Notes under the pieces: generated by a model | Database searches by the model: none | What the model was told of the DNA's origin: nothing | Seen by the model: the letters and a program-made list of their open reading frames with translations, nothing else | Translations under genes and position numbers: made by a program | Assembly: GCA_013400155.1 (NCBI GenBank) | Contig: VXBM01000342.1 | Location: 556,970-620,969 of the forward strand | DNA: 64,000 bases | Reading direction: 5' to 3' | Origin: Helopsaltes ochotensis | Lineage: Eukaryota > Chordata > Aves > Passeriformes > Locustellidae | In this document: positions 13,520 to 24,011 of the stretch, piece by piece | Layout of the letters: every line of letters starts with the position of its first letter | How positions within the stretch are numbered: the first letter of the stretch is position 1

Positions 13520-14557
13520 TTTTTAAAAACCCACGAAAAAAACCCCACCTCTATGACACTTTACAAAGTGGGAAATATTCTAAATCCTTGAACCTCGGAC
13601 TCTGCTGAGGTCCATGTAATCTCGGTCACACTCATTAGGAAAAGAAAAAAGAAGAAATCTACCCCCTGCCCAGAGAGTGTTTAAAAGGATGAGTGTGGAT
13701 CCACTGAAACCAGTCCTGTGAAGGTCAGCTTTGTCTTGTAAGAGGAAAGGTGACAGGGTCAGCATTATTGCACATGATGAAACCCCCACGGGGGCTGAAA
13801 GAGGTCATCTTTGTCCTCCTGTCTCCTCCTTTGGCCGGTGTGTCCCTTCTGGGGACAAACCTGCTAACGAATCTGATGAAATTTCTTACTGCCAGAGAGA
13901 AACACTCGACTGGCCAGCTTAAGGTTCCAGGCTCCACATTTAGGGTGGGGTGGAAGAAATCCTGTTCCCCAGAGCGCAATTTGACTGTTGGGAAGCGTGG
14001 TGTCCCTCTGAGCCTGCAGAGAGGGCAGGGAGCTTCTGGGCGACCAATGCGATTTGCTGAGCCCCTTCCGTGTGAGTGCCAATGCCTTAGAGGGCATTGC
14101 CTCGGAAAAGCGTCTCTGGGGGTTCTGGCGGGTCCCACTTCTGCACTGGCATAAGCTCTTATGGGGCTCCTGCAGTTGGCGTTGGGAAGTTCGGAAACAC
14201 AAGCGGGCTCGGTGGTGGGATGGATGCGTGTTTGCCGGTACGCAGAAAACACGTCAGACACGGGGCTTTGCATCTCCAGCCCATCTCGCGGGGGTTTGCA
14301 TCTCTCGCCGCCGCTCTTCGTGCCCACTGACAAGCGTGTAATGCACCCGCCCAGGGCCCCATCACCGCCCGTCGTATGTGCAATGACTCTCGTTGCAGTA
14401 TTTTGCTTGGCTTTGAAAATTAGCCTGTTTGGATAACACCCGATAGAAAACATTTACGCTGGAAGCCAAGCAGGCAAATATTTTAATCTCTCATATTAAC
14501 ACAGCGGTTTTCCAATCGGTTGATTTTTGTGCTCTATTATTCATTTGTGTATGCTTT

Positions 14558-14622
14558 ATTCATTCATTCCCTCCATTCGTTCATTCATTCATTCATCCGC
14601 TCCTTCATTCATTCATTCCTCC
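14558..14622. repeat. (ATTC)n tetranucleotide microsatellite, interrupted
   Basis: ATTC units are interrupted by CCCTCC, CGTTC and CCGCTCC and run up to the left edge of the 14.64 kb CpG island. Confidence 0.9.
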
Positions 14623-14639
14623 ATCACTTTCCCCCCTTC

Positions 14640-15110
14640 GCTGGGCCAGTGGTAGCCCGGGCTGCGCCCGCCGCCCCCGCAAGAACTGCGCCTCAGTTTG
14701 TTGCATTCCCTTAGCCCCGGACGTTGTCGGGGTGTGATGGTGCTGACACACCCCCCACACACCTCCCCCGCCCCCCAACCTCTAGGACAGGCTCCTGGGT
14801 ATCCCTGCGGTCCCTGGAGGAAGCGGGGGACGCCAAAGGAGAGGACTGTTCGCCTGCTTGGCTGCTCTGTGCCGGCGGCGGCTCCCACCGCCGCTGGCTC
14901 TCCGCAAGCCAGCTCGAGCAGCGAGGGGCGGCGGGCACTGCGCTGCCCCCGGGCAGAGTCCGAGCCGGCACGGGCCGGGCGCGGCGGAAGGGAGCGGAGC
15001 GGCGGAACCCTGCGGGCCCGGGGGCGTCCCTGGAGGGAAATGTCAAGAACCTCCAAGCCCGCTGCTGCCGGCTCGGTCGGCGGAGGGGGAATGCGCAGTC
15101 AGACCACCAA
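14640..15110. promoter_or_regulatory. CpG island in the FOXA1 3' flank
   Basis: This CpG-dense block has open frames in all phases on both strands, which is expected from base composition. No homology is recognised. It is a candidate regulatory island of the FOXA1 domain. Confidence 0.5.
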
Positions 15111-15400
15111 CATGCCTGGAGCCGTACAATCCGCCACTTAATACACTTCTGCAATTTAAACTTCTGGGGACCCCCTCCTTTCAAGCCGATTTGTGATATA
15201 GGTGTTTTCTCATTACACTCCCCCCCCACCCTTTCCTTTGAAATGCACCCCCTCACCACCCTCCCGCTCCCTTTCTTCTGAGCCCTGCTCTCTAATTCTA
15301 GATGAGTATTACTTTGCTCTTTTCGTTGGCCAAGCACAATTGTGTTATTGGAGATAATGAATTCAATCCCCATCAAAGAGTATTAGGAGCGCCTTGGCCC
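15100..15400. promoter_or_regulatory. Conserved-looking non-coding segment with a SOX-type palindrome
   Basis: An AT-richer spacer between CpG islands carries the palindrome CACAATTGTG at 15335-15344 (two inverted ACAAT half-sites), then GAGATAATGAATTC. Motif-based call only. Confidence 0.3.
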
Positions 15401-16359
15401 TGTAGTGCCTTTTTTCAAACCGGGAATGAAAGGCAGAGAGAAAATTCTCTGGGTAGCCTCCGCGCTGGCAGCTTTTGAAGTGAAGGGAGGAGGGCATTGT
15501 TGTTCACATTTTTGTCCATACGGCTGAAGAAAGACCGGCGGCTTTTGATGAGAAGATGAGAACCGCCTCGTAAGTTGAGCAACAAGTTAGATGGCGAAGT
15601 CGTCCCGCTGCCTACTGCCTGTGGATAACATATGTCCCGCATTAATAGGGGCTCAAGGGAACAATTGCCAGGGGGTGGGATGGGGAGAGCTCTGCTCTGC
15701 ACCGTCCAGCGGCTCCTTTTTTTCCTCCGTCCGCTGGACACCGATGCCCCGATGGGAGTGTTTTTAAGGGAGACCCGAAAATATTCTCCCCGGCTCTCGG
15801 TTTGCTCGTGTGTCTCGTGGGGCCGAGATGGGCAAGCGATACGCACCGACCATGGTCTCTGCTGAGGGAGAAAAGGGGGACCTCGGCGAGGTGTGCTGGG
15901 TCACCTCTGCTCGCCGTTTCGTTCTGCCAGGGCTCCTGGTGTCCGGGGCGTGATGTTAGGTCTGCTGCCATGTGTTTGGAGGGTGGAGGGCATCCCCTCT
16001 TTCTAAATAAGAGTCTGTATTATTAGTTTGCGGGGAGTTTGAAGGGGTGGGGGTGGTTTTGGTTTTTTTCCCGACTAAACGTGGGGTCGGGACTTGGTTT
16101 TGTCACTTGTTGTTATTCCCTTTCCATTTCATGTAAGTTAATGACATACCTGAAGTTTCTAAAGTACTTCCTTAGATAAATCAACCAGGCAAGGAAAAAC
16201 ATGAAGAGGTAAAACGTCTGTTATTCACATCAGATAACCTTAGAACTAGAAAACTTGTTGCATACATTTGAATAAGTTCAGACATGCTCTTATTCCAATC
16301 TCCTGCCCCACAGTTCAAAGATTCCCCGCCCCCCGGGCTTTATTATGCTAAAGAGGTCA

Positions 16360-16600
16360 TTACTGAGAGTCACTATGGAGAGATCCCGGTTTGCAGAATG
16401 AGGCCCACCTCCTAGTTACCAACATGTTTACATTTTCTGTTGGTCGTAAGCGGAGGAAATGTGTGTTAGCAACCCTCCGGGCAGGCTCGGGAAATAGAAG
16501 GAATAAAGGGGGAAATATATTTAATCTATTGCGCAGTAGATGGCAAATGTAGATGATTAGGGAGCACTTAGAGGTATCTGGCACAAAGGTGGTATTTGCC
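16360..16600. promoter_or_regulatory. Candidate enhancer with a TGTTTAC forkhead site
   Basis: A single-copy segment with a consensus forkhead motif (TGTTTAC, 16425-16431) adjoins the 16.6 kb CpG island. Confidence 0.3.
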
Positions 16601-17340
16601 GTAGACATGGTTGCTGGAGAGGGCCAGATCCCACTCCCCGGGCAGGCAGTCCTGCGCCTCGGTGCCCGGGCAGACTCGGAGAGAAGTGAGAATAGAATCC
16701 CCCGGAGCACGTCTGCACCTCCGTGCTCTGATAGCCTGGCGGGGAGTGGAATCACGCGGGTCCCTCTCCCAGCGGCGTGGGGCAGCTCCCGGAGCCCTCC
16801 CTTCACCGAAGCGGGTGCCAGCCCCGGGGGCACAGGGCACCTCCCCCTGACCCCTCGTGGCCAAGGGGAGACCCGTCCGTGAAGGGGATGCCCCCGCTCC
16901 AGACGGTGGAGGTGGCTTTTCTACCGGACGACGGCGGACTCTTTCTGTGCCGAGTGGTGTGTGAACGGGCCCGATTTCGGAAGCAGAAATGCGGTCCCCC
17001 GAAACATGTCCACCTGGGGACCCCCGCCCGCCTCTATTCCCTCGGGCGACAGTGAAGGCGAACGGGGGTCCCAAATCCAGAGCTGGGCTCAACCAAAGGA
17101 GGGCAACGCCGTCCGCTGGGGAAGGCTTGGGCTACCGACACCGGGCGGGAGACCCGGACGGGCAGGGAGGTCAGTGGCATCCGCACCCCGCGCACTCCGG
17201 GGCCCCGTCCCGCCCGCTCCCGCGTCGCCTCCGCGCCGCTTCAGAGCTTCCCCTGCTGCGGGGGGCAGCCTGGGCGAGTGCAGGGCAGGGGGGAACATAG
17301 CAGCGCTCCGTTTCAGAGCGTGTTCCACCTCCTGGCTGGA
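16600..17340. promoter_or_regulatory. CpG island in the FOXA1 3' flank
   Basis: GC-rich sequence with many CpG sites, bounded on the left by a forkhead-motif-bearing AT-rich segment and on the right by an (ATA)n repeat. Overlapping ORFs here are compositional. Confidence 0.5.
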
Positions 17341-17368
17341 ATAATAATAATAATAATAATAATAATAG
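17340..17368. repeat. (ATA)n microsatellite
   Basis: Nine to ten ATA units sit directly at the right edge of the 16.6-17.3 kb CpG island. Confidence 0.95.
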
Positions 17369-17399
17369 TACCCTGTCTTCTGGTAGTTCACCCTTGGAA

Positions 17400-19050
17400 T
17401 ATCGAGCAGGTGTAGGAATATTTCATGGGAAAAATTAGATTACCAATTGTACAACAATAGTGTCAAAACAACGACGAACTTCCCCTAAAGTAACTCGCCT
17501 GAGCAATACTATCGCAGCAGAGGCGCCATCCCGGAAAATGATCCTTTCTATTAATTCAACTAAATGTAGGACTTTTAGGGTGGGGGGGAAGAGAGGACAT
17601 CACATCTTTTTTCCTTTGTACAGACAAATGGATTCTGCCATGAGGCTACATATGCCTTAAATCCTAATGACTGGAGACAAAGGTGAGCGCTGGCAGTTTG
17701 ATCTGTCCAAAGTTCAAAGATCTGAAATCTCAATGAGTTTCTGTTTGAGGTGAAGGGGAGAAACAAACACCGTGGCAAGGCTTGGGCCAGAAAGTTGCAA
17801 GGTTTGCAAGTGAAATGCGACGTTATTTACACTAATCTATCCTTAACTGCTACTTTGTCACAATGGTCAGAATAATTATTAGAAAATAACCAGAGGGAAC
17901 AAAGGCAGGTTTTCTTCTTATCGCCTCCCGTTTTCCACTCTTCTCTTTCCCCAATTATTTTCTCCCTCTGAAATAGACCTTTCGAAACTACAAATTGCAG
18001 AAAATGTACAAACTAGTTTTAAAAATATTAAAAAGTCTGCCTTTTCTAGGAGCTCAGAAGGCTGGCTTCGCATTAAGAAGGAAAAAGAGCCATTTTGCTG
18101 CACGACCCTTGACATGTAAATAATCAAACTAATTGCATTTTGATTTTAGCTATTAACCATTCCCCTATATTTCCTAAACAATTATTGCAGCGTGGGAGTT
18201 TTGCGGAGACTTACGTGTCCATTCTTTACTCCGGTGACACTCTGTGCACTATTGTGGTGTGATTTTTGCCTGGCTATTGTGTGTTATGTATATTTCCACT
18301 TGCCTTCCCTGGAAGCAAATACATATTAATTATATGTATGTTAATATATACAATATATGCATCTATATTCCTCCCGAGAGAACTTTATGCCCCATGTTTA
18401 TATGAGGATAATTTGCTTCTTCACGAATTAAATTTATCACGAAAATGCACAGGAAATGTATTTCTTTATTAAGTCTCTGATTTTAAAATGTTCTTTTCAG
18501 AGCGATTAATCACATATGCTCACACATAAATGCATAGATTCCGTTTCATCAAAACAGGAAAGAAACCATATAAAGTGCATTGTTTCCACAATCGGGTGTT
18601 TTATCTATACTATTTCTGAAAAAAAAAAAAAAAATCCGAGACAATTGCTCTTCTAAAGACTAGCTGGCGTTACAGCAAGAGAACTCATTTATTTCGTGTT
18701 TATGCTGACGGACCAATTCCAATACCTACTCAACACATTTCAAAACAATTTTTGAAGCTATGCCAACGGCTGAAGTGTTTTCTAGCGCCGTTCTTTCACG
18801 ATTTACTTATGTTTTATTGACACTAATGGGATTTAAATGAAAAACTGTCCGGCAATTTTTTTTTTTTCTTTCTCGTCTTTCAGCAGTCCCGAACACTTCA
18901 AATTATTCCTTCCAAATAATGTATATCCTCCGACTGTTTGCCGATGTAGCTGTCAGTGTTGTCCATTCGCCCGCAGGAAACAAGCCAGCAGTTACTTGTG
19001 ATTTTATTTCTCCCACTTGACAAGGGCGGCTGAAGTTGCTTTTATTCCAC
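17400..19050. other. AT-rich spacer inside the CpG domain
   Basis: Rich in TAAT and ATTA motifs, no gene seen; the candidate enhancer at 18.1 kb is the most distinctive part. Confidence 0.5.
18090..18210. promoter_or_regulatory. Candidate enhancer, homeobox- and forkhead-motif dense
   Basis: Within about 80 bases lie TGTAAATA (forkhead), CTAATTGCAT (homeobox/POU-like) and CTATTAACC (HNF1-like half site). The segment sits in an AT-rich spacer of the FOXA1 domain. Conservation is suspected, not tested. Confidence 0.35.
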
Positions 19051-19059
19051 CGACTCTTC

Positions 19060-19560
19060 CCTTCTGCGAAGGGCAGGTGCTCCTCGCAGGTGCTCCGAAG
19101 AGGCGCCGTGGGTGGGGGGCGCAGGGGCACGGTGCCCTCCTGCCGGGAGGCGCAGGACTGTCGGACCCCGCAGCAGAGAAGGGCTCCGCTGTGCCAGGGG
19201 ACCCTCCCGCGTCCCCTCGGCCCCGGCTGCAGGGTCCCCGCCGCGTCGCCTCGAGAGCACCTGCCCCGCCGGCGCATCCAGCATCTCCCCCTCATCCCGG
19301 GCCGGGAGCCTCCTCACCGCCCAAACTCCGTGTAAATCTTTACAGAGATCCCCCGCCGCCCCGATTTACTCCCCGCTTGTGTTTAATGACGCTAAATGAG
19401 CTGTTTTCTCTCCCTCGCACGTGGCCGGTGGAGATAATTGCCGAGCAGGAAAAGACGAAGTTCCCCCTATAAACTGAGGTGTCGGTCGGAGCCTGGAACC
19501 TGAAGCCTGGCGGGCTCCCGCCTTGCCTCTGTCCCGGACGCGGGGCTGAGACACCGTCTC
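19060..19560. promoter_or_regulatory. CpG island in the FOXA1 3' flank
   Basis: A CpG-rich block is followed at 19380-19470 by an AT-richer conserved-looking stretch (TTTAATGACGCTAAATGAGC). No gene is recognised. Confidence 0.45.
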
Positions 19561-20289
19561 TGACAGGGGCAGCTCCTTCCCTTCTAGCACAGAGCGACCG
19601 GTCCGGCTGGAAGGAGATGCTCGCAAGCTCCTCTCTACACATTGCGAGGAGGGGGGTATGCACCCTCTTCTTTCTGGAGCCCATTTTTAGCTTATTTTTG
19701 CACTCTGGCTCGGAGTTCCCGAGCACAGGATTAAAGCAGCAGCAGGGCAGCTAGGAGCGGAACGTAAAACGGGACTCTTCGTCCTGCTGTTGATTTCCAA
19801 GTCTTAAACTGATCACAGAATGCTGCATGTTTTGCGCCGGGGACCCGCGTTTTTAACATGAGCTGCATCCCTGTCTTGTCAGTGGCTCGTTGCCCACCGC
19901 AGACACCATTTGCCTACGAGAAGAAAGGGGAGGACTATAATCTTGATGGCGAGTGGCGAAAGGGCACACGCTGCATCCGTGACAGGCTCGGCTCCTTATC
20001 TCTGAGAGGTTTGGAGCCGTGTCGGTCCGCTTAAACCCTTTTATTACCCACGCCCCAAATATTTCCATTACACACGGTCTGTGCTCCTCAGCTGATATGT
20101 GAAACTTGCTGCCTTATCGCTGTCAGTCGATTGATATTTTCCGTGTATAAGCCCAAGGCATGAAATCAATGTCTCCACTCTGCAATGGCATATTCTCTAT
20201 AGACTAGTCTGTGGGAGACAAGTGAAGTCCTGCTGGAAATTGGCTTTATCCTGTCTCGATTCTCACCAACCTCCCTTTGGCAGAAGAAG

Positions 20290-21160
20290 TGGGGCTTTAA
20301 ATAGGATCCGCCTGCCCAAACTCGGTGCCGAGCAGCCCCGAGCTGCCCCTGGCTGCGGGGGGTCTGTTGATGTTTGCCGTTTCGGGACATTCAGAGGCGA
20401 AGGTGCCACGCAGTCGGGCCATGGGATAACCGGCCGCACACTGCGACAGGGACAGAACCCTCTTTCCCCCGCTGCGCGACCCATATGCGGCAGCCGGGGG
20501 GGACCTGCGGTAAATGCCCGCCCGACCAAGAGCGCCCGCGCAGCACGACCCGGGAGACAGCTCCGTGCCGCCGGGAGAGCCGTGAGAGCCTCTCCGATCC
20601 GGATCACCGCTGATCCGGCCACACTTGCAAAGCAGAGGAGCTCTCCCAATACTTTTTTTTTTTTTTTTTCCCCCCGTTTTTAGCTGGATAGAATTGCTGG
20701 AGGAATTGGGTAAGATCTGTGGGACACCGACTTGGCTTTTTTTTTTCTAAATCGAACCTTAATTTAGTTTGTTGCCGCTGTCCCTAACCCGTCAGGGGGC
20801 AATTATGTGATAATTACGAGAATTACACAGTTCTTTTATCTGGCGGCCGTGCACGAAGAGGGCTCGGCACAGCGAAATCCGTTCACACTTAAACTCCCCT
20901 TCCCCGACCAAGTCTATTGCTGGGAACCAGAGCTCTCCAGCGCGGCAGCTGGTGTCGTTCCGACGGACGGTTCCGAGCCAGAGCTAAAAAGCGGGATCCG
21001 GGCCTTTCCAGCCGCCCGGAGCGGCGTGGAGCCCCTCTAGGGATGCTCCCCGTGGGCGTCGTCCCGTCCGGCCGGGAAACGCCGAATCCGGCTGCTGCCG
21101 CCCCGGCAGCCCTGTCCGCAAAACACCCGGGAGGTTACACCGCCTCGAGTGCCTTTTTTC
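20290..21160. promoter_or_regulatory. Pair of CpG islands 3' of FOXA1
   Basis: Two CpG-dense blocks (about 20290-20640 and 20850-21160) are separated by T-rich and AATTA-containing sequence. They lie just beyond the proposed FOXA1 3' UTR. No coding region is recognised. Confidence 0.45.
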
Positions 21161-21449
21161 TGCCATCCCTCAACGTATCCCAGCACAGTAAATTAGGGGA
21201 AAAAAAAATTAAAATAAAGGACATTACCACACACTTAGCCTCACAGGCCGGTGGCATCGCAGCGCCCCACAAGCACACCCTGCGGGAGCGTCCCCCGCCT
21301 CCCCTCTGCACAAGCCTGGCAGCACAAATCTTTCCTCTTCACATCCACACCTCAGCACTACGTTTTGATTTTCTTGCACAGGGCTCCGTCCTCCGTAACC
21401 CGCCCCAGAAATTTTGTAAGAAAATAGCAGAAGAATTTAATTGATAACA

Positions 21450-22748
21450 TTTGATTTATTTAAAGTCCTTAACTGCAAATGATCAAAAACATACTTCACG
21501 CATTAAATTCTCAGTTATCATTTTAAATCAAAATATTTTTTCAATTACAATCACATTTATAAAATTAACAAAATTTTTTAAATTCACGTGTAATTATTTT
21601 TTACGGTCATTTAAAGCAATTTCCAGCTGTAAAGAAAGAAAACAATATAAACCATGCAATAAATTAAGAACATTGAAACAGCGAACAGGAATAATAATAA
21701 AACCCGTCTGGCTATGCTAATACCATGTAAAACTGTGGAAAGTGCAATAACACTGGATGAAATAAGCTAACGATGGCGATAATTAAAGGGCCAAAAAATT
21801 TTATTAGACAAGTTTGAAAAGGGAGGAGAGACAGAGCTGTCCTCTTTTTTCCTTGCATCAGTGTAGTAGTCAATGTTTCCTAGGGGAAGGGGAAAAAACC
21901 TGGTTATAGATACACAGTTCTATCTGGTACACAATGAATACAAATTAAATAAGTATGTCATCCACATGTTGATGAGAGCTCCTGATGAACTAGAATCTTC
22001 AGTAACAGATGGGAAGGAAAAAAAAAATCCAACTGGCTGTGACCTCTTGTAACTTTATATTACATCCCAAAACAGGTAACACTTGGAAAAAGATAAGGGT
22101 CGCATCCTGCACTCCAAAGCTTCAGTTGGTCCCCTCGAGAGTGCAGGATCCGGCCCGCAGCATCTGGTTTTATGCGGGTTGTAGTAGCCGAAGGTTTATT
22201 TTGCAAGTATCAAAAGAATGATCCGAGAAAGTAAATAGTTCTCTTGTTGCTTAGAGATTCTCTTAGTGTTTTGCTACTTCACAGCAGTATTGTCCTTCAA
22301 AGCCTTTTTAATTAAAAAAAAAAGTCTTAAATGTCTACTCGCTTCTTCATCTCCGTATTGTTAAAGTATTGCCACATACCTGTAAACTTACATGAGATTA
22401 TAGAACACATAAGGGAGGGAGACGAGAGGGCGGAAAGCACGAACAAGTAGTTTACAAGCTCAACATTTTTTTTCTTCTTTTTAATAACACCCTGCATAGG
22501 CTGGGGAGGTCTCTGGGGAGAGGGGCTGGGCGGCGGGGGCTGGAGGGAGTATGTACAAGCGGGACGCGGCCGGCTTTGCAGGAGGTCGTGGTGGATCATA
22601 ACAACACACAACGCGTTGCGAGACAATTAAAAAGTAACAGTCCTTTGCACGCAGCGTGCGGAAACACCTTGGTGTGTCTCAAGGAAAGCAAGGAGAGAAG
22701 CCAGGAAGGGGAGGAGGGGTCTCGGCCCCGGCTGCCGGGGTTGCACAG
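21450..22748 (-). other. FOXA1: Probable FOXA1 3' UTR
   Basis: Left of the FOXA1 stop is about 1.3 kb that becomes strongly AT-rich and non-coding before the next CpG-rich block begins near 21.4 kb. Minus-strand AATAAA signals (TTTATT on plus) lie at 22195-22200, 21800-21805 and 21455-21460. The leftmost gives a 3' UTR of about 1.3 kb, somewhat shorter than the human one as I remember it. The exact cleavage site is inferred; any of the three signals could be used. Confidence 0.55.
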
Positions 22749-24011
22749 CTAGGAGGTGTTTAGCACGGGTCTGGAATACACACCTTGGTAGTAGGAGGGC
22801 TCTAGGGCCGAGGGCTCGATGCTGCTCCGGCCAGCCATAGAGGCGCTGCCCAGGGGCAGCCCGCCGGGGATGCTGGCCCCGTAAGAGGAATATTGCAGCG
22901 CCTGCTCGTAGGCTTTGAAGTCCAGCTTGTGCTGCTGCTCCGAGGAGGACATGAGGTTGTTGATGGAAAACGGGTGGTTGAAGGAGTAGTGGGGATCGCC
23001 CTTGAGGTGGAGCTGGGGTTCGTGGGCTAATGAGTGAGGGGGGTGTGGGACGGAGGCCAAGGTGGGTACAGAGCTGATGGTGGAGGAGGCGGCCGAGGCC
23101 GAGGTCTTTAGCTCTGTGCTTGATCCACTGTGGTCCATAGACTGGGGGCTGGTGGATGGGTTGGAGCTGGAGAGAGAGGTGGCCGTGTCCAGCTGTGCAG
23201 GTTTGTTGTGGCCTCGGTGGAGGGGGGAGTTGGAGCTTGAACTAGAGGCCCCGGCCTGATCTTTCCTGCCCTCCTGAGTGGCTTTACTGTTTGCCGGCTT
23301 CTCGCACTTGAAGCGCTTTTGCCGGCGGAGGTAACAGCCATTTTCAAACATGTTGCCGGAGTCGGGGTGCAGGGTCCAGTAGGAGCCCTTGCCGGGCTTG
23401 TCGGGGGAACGGGCCACCTTGACGAAACAGTCATTGAAAGAGAGCGAGTGGCGGATGCTGTTTTGCCAGCGCTGCTGGTTCTGTCGGTAGTAGGGAAAAA
23501 GGTCCATGATCCACTGGTAGATCTCACTCAGCGTCAGCATCTTACTGGGCGCCTGCTGGATGGCCATGGTGATGAGGGAGATGTAGGAGTAGGGCGGCTT
23601 GGCGTGGGGGTAGGTCCGCTTGAATGACTTAGCGTCCCGTGTCCTGCCGAGGTTGGACTGGGTGTAGGCCATGGGGCTCATGCAGGGGTTCATGCCGCCG
23701 TAGGGGCTCAGCCCATTCATGGGGGCCGGCTGGGCAGACATGGCATTGATGCCACCGGGGCTCAGCGCCGTGCCCATGGCGGCCACGCCGGCCGGCATGC
23801 CGTTCACGGGCCCCGCCGAGCCTGCCGGCATGCCGGCCACGGCGCCGGGACTCAGCCCAGCCCCCAGCCCCGTGTTGGCGTAGGACATGTTGAACGAGCT
23901 GGAGGTCATGTTGCCGCTTGTCGTCATGGTGTTCATGGTCATGTAGGTGTTCATGGTGTTCATGGAGCCCAGCCCCGAGTTCATGTTGCTCACGGGCACC
24001 GAGGAATAGGC
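22749..24011 (-). CDS. FOXA1: FOXA1 coding exon 2: forkhead domain and C-terminal activation regions
   Basis: The exon follows a CTGCCCTAG acceptor (AG at 24013-24012), opens with AYSSVPVSN and ends at TAG (22751-22749). It completes a 444-residue protein. FOXA1 is a nuclear pioneer transcription factor that binds TGTTTAC/TGTTTGC-type sites and opens chromatin in endoderm, floor plate and epithelia. The Met/Asn/Thr-rich N-terminal activation region is at about residues 30-60. The forkhead domain spans about 161-262 (KPPYSYISL to KRFKCEK), with recognition helix NSIRHSLSFND at about 208-218 and the basic wing 2 after it. Conserved C-terminal blocks HPFSINNLMS (about 370-379), DFKAYEQALQYSS (about 388-400) and YYQGVYSRPVLNTS are intact. 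Human FOXA1 has 472 residues. The difference lies mainly in Gly/Ala-rich linkers flanking the forkhead domain, which are shorter here. No frameshift or lesion is seen. Confidence 0.98.
   Translation of the reverse strand, partial: AYSSVPVSNMNSGLGSMNTMNTYMTMNTMTTSGNMTSSSFNMSYANTGLGAGLSPGAVAGMPAGSAGPVNGMPAGVAAMGTALSPGGINAMSAQPAPMNGLSPYGGMNPCMSPMAYTQSNLGRTRDAKSFKRTYPHAKPPYSYISLITMAIQQAPSKMLTLSEIYQWIMDLFPYYRQNQQRWQNSIRHSLSFNDCFVKVARSPDKPGKGSYWTLHPDSGNMFENGCYLRRQKRFKCEKPANSKATQEGRKDQAGASSSSSNSPLHRGHNKPAQLDTATSLSSSNPSTSPQSMDHSGSSTELKTSASAASSTISSVPTLASVPHPPHSLAHEPQLHLKGDPHYSFNHPFSINNLMSSSEQQHKLDFKAYEQALQYSSYGASIPGGLPLGSASMAGRSSIEPSALEPSYYQGVYSRPVLNTS

Larger units (their letters stand above)
10321..14557. 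other. Spacer between CpG islands, no gene supported
   Basis: Mostly AT-rich to 13.5 kb. From 13.7 to 14.45 kb it becomes CpG-richer, with long open frames on both strands (242 codons on minus, 13725-14453) without a recognisable domain. A conserved-looking AT-rich block follows at 14430-14530. Confidence 0.5.
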
